Of a DNA stretch of 64,000 bases, positions 60,915 to 64,000 are shown piece after piece (positions within the stretch are counted from its first letter, which is position 1; the number at the start of each line of letters is the position of its first letter). This DNA is from Collinsella aerofaciens (GTDB lineage Bacteria; Actinomycetota; Coriobacteriia; Coriobacteriales; Coriobacteriaceae). Location: assembly GCF_028209885.1 (NCBI RefSeq), contig NZ_JAQLEM010000009.1, positions 1 to 64,000 on the forward strand. Direction: 5' to 3'. Under the pieces are notes generated by a model. It was not told where the DNA came from. It ran no database searches and was given only the letters and a program-made list of their open reading frames with translations. The translations under genes and the position numbers were made by a program.

Positions 60915-62321
60915 ATGGCAGGAAACATGCAGGACAACTTTGACGAGAACGGCAACCCCATCCGCTGCTCCTTCTGCGGAAAAGAGCAGGGCCAGGTCCG
61001 TCGCCTCGTAAAGGGCCCGACCAACATCTTTATCTGTGACGAGTGCGTCGCCGCCTGTTCCGAGATTCTGGAGGAGTCGCTGGCTTCGGACTTTATGGAC
61101 GCTGCCCGCAACGGCAAGCTGCCGGGCTTCCTCAACGACCATGGTCAGGCTGCATCCCAGCCCGCCGTGGACCCCGAGACCGAGGGCTTTGAGCTCGAGG
61201 ACGACCGCCAGGTCATCACGCACGTGCCGACGCCGCACGAGATTTATGACGAGCTTTCGGCCTATGTTATGGGCCAGGAGGACGCCAAGCGCGCCATGTC
61301 GGTTGCCGTGTACAACCACTACCGCCGCGTGATTGAGGGTGGCGCTGCGCTTTCGGCCTTTGACGACGGCTTGGACTCGCAACTCGACGATGATATGGAT
61401 GAGGTGGAGCTCGCCAAGTCCAACATCCTGCTGCTCGGTCCCACTGGTACCGGCAAGACCCTGCTCGCCCAGACGCTTGCGCGCATCCTCGAGGTGCCGT
61501 TTGCCATCGCCGATGCCACCGCGCTTACTGAGGCCGGTTACGTTGGCGAGGACGTGGAGAACATCCTGCTCAAGCTCATCAACGCCGCCGATGGCGACAT
61601 TGAGCGCGCACAGGTTGGCATTATCTACGTGGACGAGATCGACAAGATCGCCCGCAAGGCCGAGAACCTCTCCATCACCCGCGATGTTTCGGGCGAGGGC
61701 GTTCAGCAGGCACTGCTTAAGATTCTTGAGGGCACGGTGGCAAGCGTTCCGCCCACCGGCGGCCGTAAGCATCCCCAGCAGGAGCTGCTGCAGATCGATA
61801 CGACCAACATCCTGTTCATCTGCGGCGGTGCCTTTGTGGGTCTGGACAAGATCATCGCCGACCGCGTGGGCAACAAGGGCGTGGGCTTTAACTCCGAGAT
61901 CGCCGGACCCACCTCGGTCGACGAGAACGACCTGCTGCGTCAGGTGCTCCCGCAGGACCTCAACGCCTTTGGCATGATCCCCGAGTTTGTGGGACGTACG
62001 CCCGTCGTCACCCAGACGCAGGCGCTCGACGAGGACGACCTGGTGTCGATTTTGACCGAGCCCAAGAACGCCGTGGTGCGCCAGTACCGTAAGATGTTCC
62101 AGCTCGAGGACGTTGAGCTTGAGTTTGAGGACGCCGCCCTGCACGAGATCGCCCGCATGGCGCTCGCCCGCAAGACCGGCGCCCGCGGCCTGCGTTCCAT
62201 CTGCGAGGACGTGCTGCAGCAGACGATGTTCGACCTGCCCAGCGAGGAGGGTGTCGCCAAGGTCATCGTGACCGAAGCCTCCGTAAAGGGCGAAGAACAG
62301 CCCCAGCGCATCTACGGGTAA
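60915..62321 (+). CDS. clpX: ATP-dependent Clp protease ATPase subunit ClpX
   Basis: 468 residues. Unfoldase feeding ClpP. N-terminal zinc finger [10 protein letters not shown]...CDEC; Walker [15 protein letters not shown]; Walker [14 protein letters not shown]; pore loop GYVGEDVE; sensor-2 [10 protein letters not shown]. It is longer than usual (about 420), partly from an acidic insert, [20 protein letters not shown] (about 152-171), just before Walker A. The start is ATG 60915, spaced from GAAGGA; an ATG at 60906 overlaps the clpP stop. Confidence 0.96.
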   Translation: MAGNMQDNFDENGNPIRCSFCGKEQGQVRRLVKGPTNIFICDECVAACSEILEESLASDFMDAARNGKLPGFLNDHGQAASQPAVDPETEGFELEDDRQVITHVPTPHEIYDELSAYVMGQEDAKRAMSVAVYNHYRRVIEGGAALSAFDDGLDSQLDDDMDEVELAKSNILLLGPTGTGKTLLAQTLARILEVPFAIADATALTEAGYVGEDVENILLKLINAADGDIERAQVGIIYVDEIDKIARKAENLSITRDVSGEGVQQALLKILEGTVASVPPTGGRKHPQQELLQIDTTNILFICGGAFVGLDKIIADRVGNKGVGFNSEIAGPTSVDENDLLRQVLPQDLNAFGMIPEFVGRTPVVTQTQALDEDDLVSILTEPKNAVVRQYRKMFQLEDVELEFEDAALHEIARMALARKTGARGLRSICEDVLQQTMFDLPSEEGVAKVIVTEASVKGEEQPQRIYG

Positions 62322-62342
62322 ACCAGCCAAAAACGTGCTTGC

Positions 62343-62379
62343 AAATAGCCTCTGACCATCCGTGGTCGGAGGCTATTTT
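62343..62379 (+). terminator. Terminator of clpX
   Basis: AAATAGCCTC-t-GACCA-tccg-TGGTC-g-GAGGCTATTT with flanking A/T runs, able to act in both directions. Confidence 0.88.
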
Positions 62380-62472
62380 ATATATACGCAATAACCCCAA
62401 CTACCTGTGTTATTCTGTGTGTTTGTTTTAGCCTCAGCGAAGTCATATCAGACTGAAGTAATCGATACCTAA

Positions 62473-62585
62473 GGCGTGTCCGCCTGCTTGGTTTTCGTAG
62501 ATTCCGCACGAGCCGAAGAGCACTTAATGTGCTCTTCGTGCGAGCCAGGACCTGACCGAGCGAAAACCAAGCAGGCGGACACGCC
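62473..62585. repeat. 113-bp long inverted repeat in the valS leader
   Basis: A perfect 25-bp stem (62473-62497 with 62561-62585; it starts GGCGTGTCCGCCTGCTTGG) encloses a second helix, GCACGA...GAAGAGCAC with GTGCTCTTCGTGC (62506-62541, a 3-base bulge, TTAAT loop). It ends 20 bases before valS. No T-box core (AGGGTGG...) is present. The remaining leader (62380-62472) has a possible extended -10 TGTTATTCT near 62409 and no gene. Confidence 0.85.
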
Positions 62586-62605
62586 GGCGGGACAGGGAGA
62601 GATAT

Positions 62606-64000
62606 ATGGAAGAGATGCCCAAGAACTACGATCCGTCGACCAACGAGCCGGCGATCCTGCAGAAGTGGCTCGACGGCGGCTACTACAAGCGCCGTGAGGG
62701 CGTGGGCGACTGCACCGTCACCATTCCGCCTCCCAACGTGACCGGCAAGCTCCACATGGGCCACGCTACCGACGACTCCATCCAGGACGCCATCATCCGC
62801 ATGGCCCGCATGCGCGGCAAGTCCACGCGCTGGGTGCTCGGCACCGACCACGCCGGTATCGCCACGCAGACTAAGGTCGACAAGAAGCTCAAGAGTGAGG
62901 GCATCAGCCGCCTGGAGATCGGTCGCGACAAGTTTGTCGACGCCTGCTGGGACTGGACCCACGAGTACGGCGGCATCATCGTCGAGCAGATCAAGCGCAT
63001 GGGCTGCTCCGTCGACTTCGACAACGAGCGCTTCACCATGGACGAGGATTACGCACAGGCCGTGCGCAAGGTCTTCTGCGATTGGTACCACGACGGCCTG
63101 ATCTACCGTGGCAAGCGTATCGTTAACTGGTGCCCCAACTGCACCACCGCCATCTCGGACGACGAGGCCGAATATAAGGACGAGAAGGGCCACCTGTGGC
63201 ACCTGCGCTACCCGCTGACCGAGCCGGTCAACGGCCAGGATTACATCGTCGTCGCCACCACGCGCCCCGAGACCATGCTCGGCGACACGGGCGTCGCTGT
63301 CTCCCCGAAGGACCCCGAGAAGGCCGCCTTTGTGGGTAAGACCGTCAAGCTCCCCATCGTCGACCGCGAGATCCCCATCTTTGAGGATTGGCATGTCGAC
63401 GCCAACTTTGGCTCCGGCTTCGTTAAGGTCACCCCGGCCCACGACCCCAACGACTACGCCATGGGTCAGGCCCACGACCTGCCGCAGATCAACATCTTCG
63501 ACGAGCACGCGGTGGTCGTCGAGGGCTATGGCGAGTTCACCGGCATGAACCGCGACGAGTGCCGCGAGGCCGTCATCAAGTGGTTCGACGAGCACGGCCT
63601 GCTCGACCACGTCGAGGACCTCGATCACTCCGTCATGCACTGCTACCGCTGCGACGCTGCGCTTGAGCCGTGGCTGTCCGAGCAGTGGTTTGTGGCCGTT
63701 GACAAGCTCAAGGGGCCGGCGCTTGATGCCGTTAACTCCGGTAAGGTTACCTTCCACCCCGCGCGCTGGACGCAGACCTACACCACCTGGATGGAGAACC
63801 TTAAGGACTGGTGCATTAGCCGCCAGCTGTGGTGGGGCCACCGCATTCCCGTGTTCTACTGCGAGGACTGCGGCTGGGAGGACGCTCTTACCGAGGACAC
63901 CGATGTGTGCCCCAAGTGCGGCGGCCATCATGTGCATCAGGACGAGAACGTGCTGGACACCTGGTTCAGCTCGCAGCTGTGGACCTTCGCCACGCAGGGC
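62606..64000 (+). CDS. valS: Valyl-tRNA synthetase (partial, runs off the window)
   Basis: The first 465 codons are visible. Class I synthetase with the HIGH motif as KLHMGHATDDSIQDAI, a ValRS WCPNCTTAISDDEAE zinc-like region, the CP1 editing domain (TTRPETMLGDTGVAV, HDPNDYAMGQ) and WCISRQLWWGHRIP. The KMSKS motif lies beyond the window. The ATG follows AGGGAGAGAT. A large inverted repeat occupies its leader. Confidence 0.96.
   Translation, partial: MEEMPKNYDPSTNEPAILQKWLDGGYYKRREGVGDCTVTIPPPNVTGKLHMGHATDDSIQDAIIRMARMRGKSTRWVLGTDHAGIATQTKVDKKLKSEGISRLEIGRDKFVDACWDWTHEYGGIIVEQIKRMGCSVDFDNERFTMDEDYAQAVRKVFCDWYHDGLIYRGKRIVNWCPNCTTAISDDEAEYKDEKGHLWHLRYPLTEPVNGQDYIVVATTRPETMLGDTGVAVSPKDPEKAAFVGKTVKLPIVDREIPIFEDWHVDANFGSGFVKVTPAHDPNDYAMGQAHDLPQINIFDEHAVVVEGYGEFTGMNRDECREAVIKWFDEHGLLDHVEDLDHSVMHCYRCDAALEPWLSEQWFVAVDKLKGPALDAVNSGKVTFHPARWTQTYTTWMENLKDWCISRQLWWGHRIPVFYCEDCGWEDALTEDTDVCPKCGGHHVHQDENVLDTWFSSQLWTFATQG

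Noticed and set aside
62380..62605. T-box riboswitch in front of valS
   Set aside because: The position is right, but no AGGGTGG/antiterminator core or specifier stem was found; the region is instead a long nested inverted repeat.
1..64000. CRISPR array, prophage or insertion-sequence transposase
   Set aside because: No regularly spaced direct repeats, no phage structural or integrase genes and no transposase were found anywhere in the window.

Overview
The window is a GC-rich, gene-dense chromosomal segment of an anaerobic actinobacterium. The best match is the Coriobacteriia, most likely a Collinsella-type gut bacterium. I infer this from gene content (four-domain ribosomal protein S1, type-A RNase P RNA, formate hydrogenlyase, selenium genes, double-cubane proteins) and from recurring intergenic palindromes; no database search was possible.

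Layout. 1-13.3 kb is housekeeping and catabolism: rpiB, a cysteine desulfidase-type protein, a HAD hydrolase, rpsA, rnpB, a YigZ-family protein, metY, a DHA2 exporter, xpt, a GGQ release-factor-like protein, a lipid kinase and a ClC chloride channel. 13.5-18.9 kb is a molybdenum block: moeA, a MoaB/Mog protein and modABC. 19.0-26.1 kb looks like one long transcription unit: leader ORFs, two double-cubane-cluster (HgdB/YjiM-like) proteins, their ATP-dependent activator, then selD (itself a selenoprotein), yedF, a DUF3343 protein and a cysteine desulfurase, closed by a strong terminator. 26.1-30.1 kb holds brnQ, tRNA-Pro and tRNA-Gly, a nuclease-like gene bracketed by two copies of a palindromic repeat, and a PIN/RelB toxin-antitoxin pair. 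30.4-45.9 kb is a complete formate hydrogenlyase island: a ferredoxin, a selenocysteine formate dehydrogenase, hyfA-I, hycH/hyfJ, hycI and focA. 46.0-52.9 kb has an orphan molybdopterin oxidoreductase, selA, selB, selC (tRNA-Sec), mobA and a second, Cys-rich DUF3343 protein. 53.2-58.5 kb has gdhA and a two-gene molybdenum hydroxylase. 58.6-64 kb has tRNA-Leu, tig, clpP, clpX and the start of valS.

How the genes work together. Selenium runs through the window: SelD and the yedF/DUF3343/desulfurase genes would supply activated selenium, SelA/SelB/tRNA-Sec insert it at in-frame UGA codons, and FdhF (Sec140) and SelD (Sec17) use it. Molybdenum uptake and cofactor genes (modABC, moeA, moaB, mobA) feed FdhF, the orphan oxidoreductase and the hydroxylase. 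FocA, FdhF and the membrane hydrogenase would convert formate to H2 and CO2.

The most striking unexplained structure is a family of five intergenic palindromes, each exactly 67 bp (21-bp arm, 25-nt centre, 21-bp arm), with compensatory changes between arms and unrelated centres. Others are a 113-bp near-perfect inverted repeat in front of valS, two related ~100-bp structured spacers inside the double-cubane/selenium operon, and multi-helix regions on both sides of rnpB.
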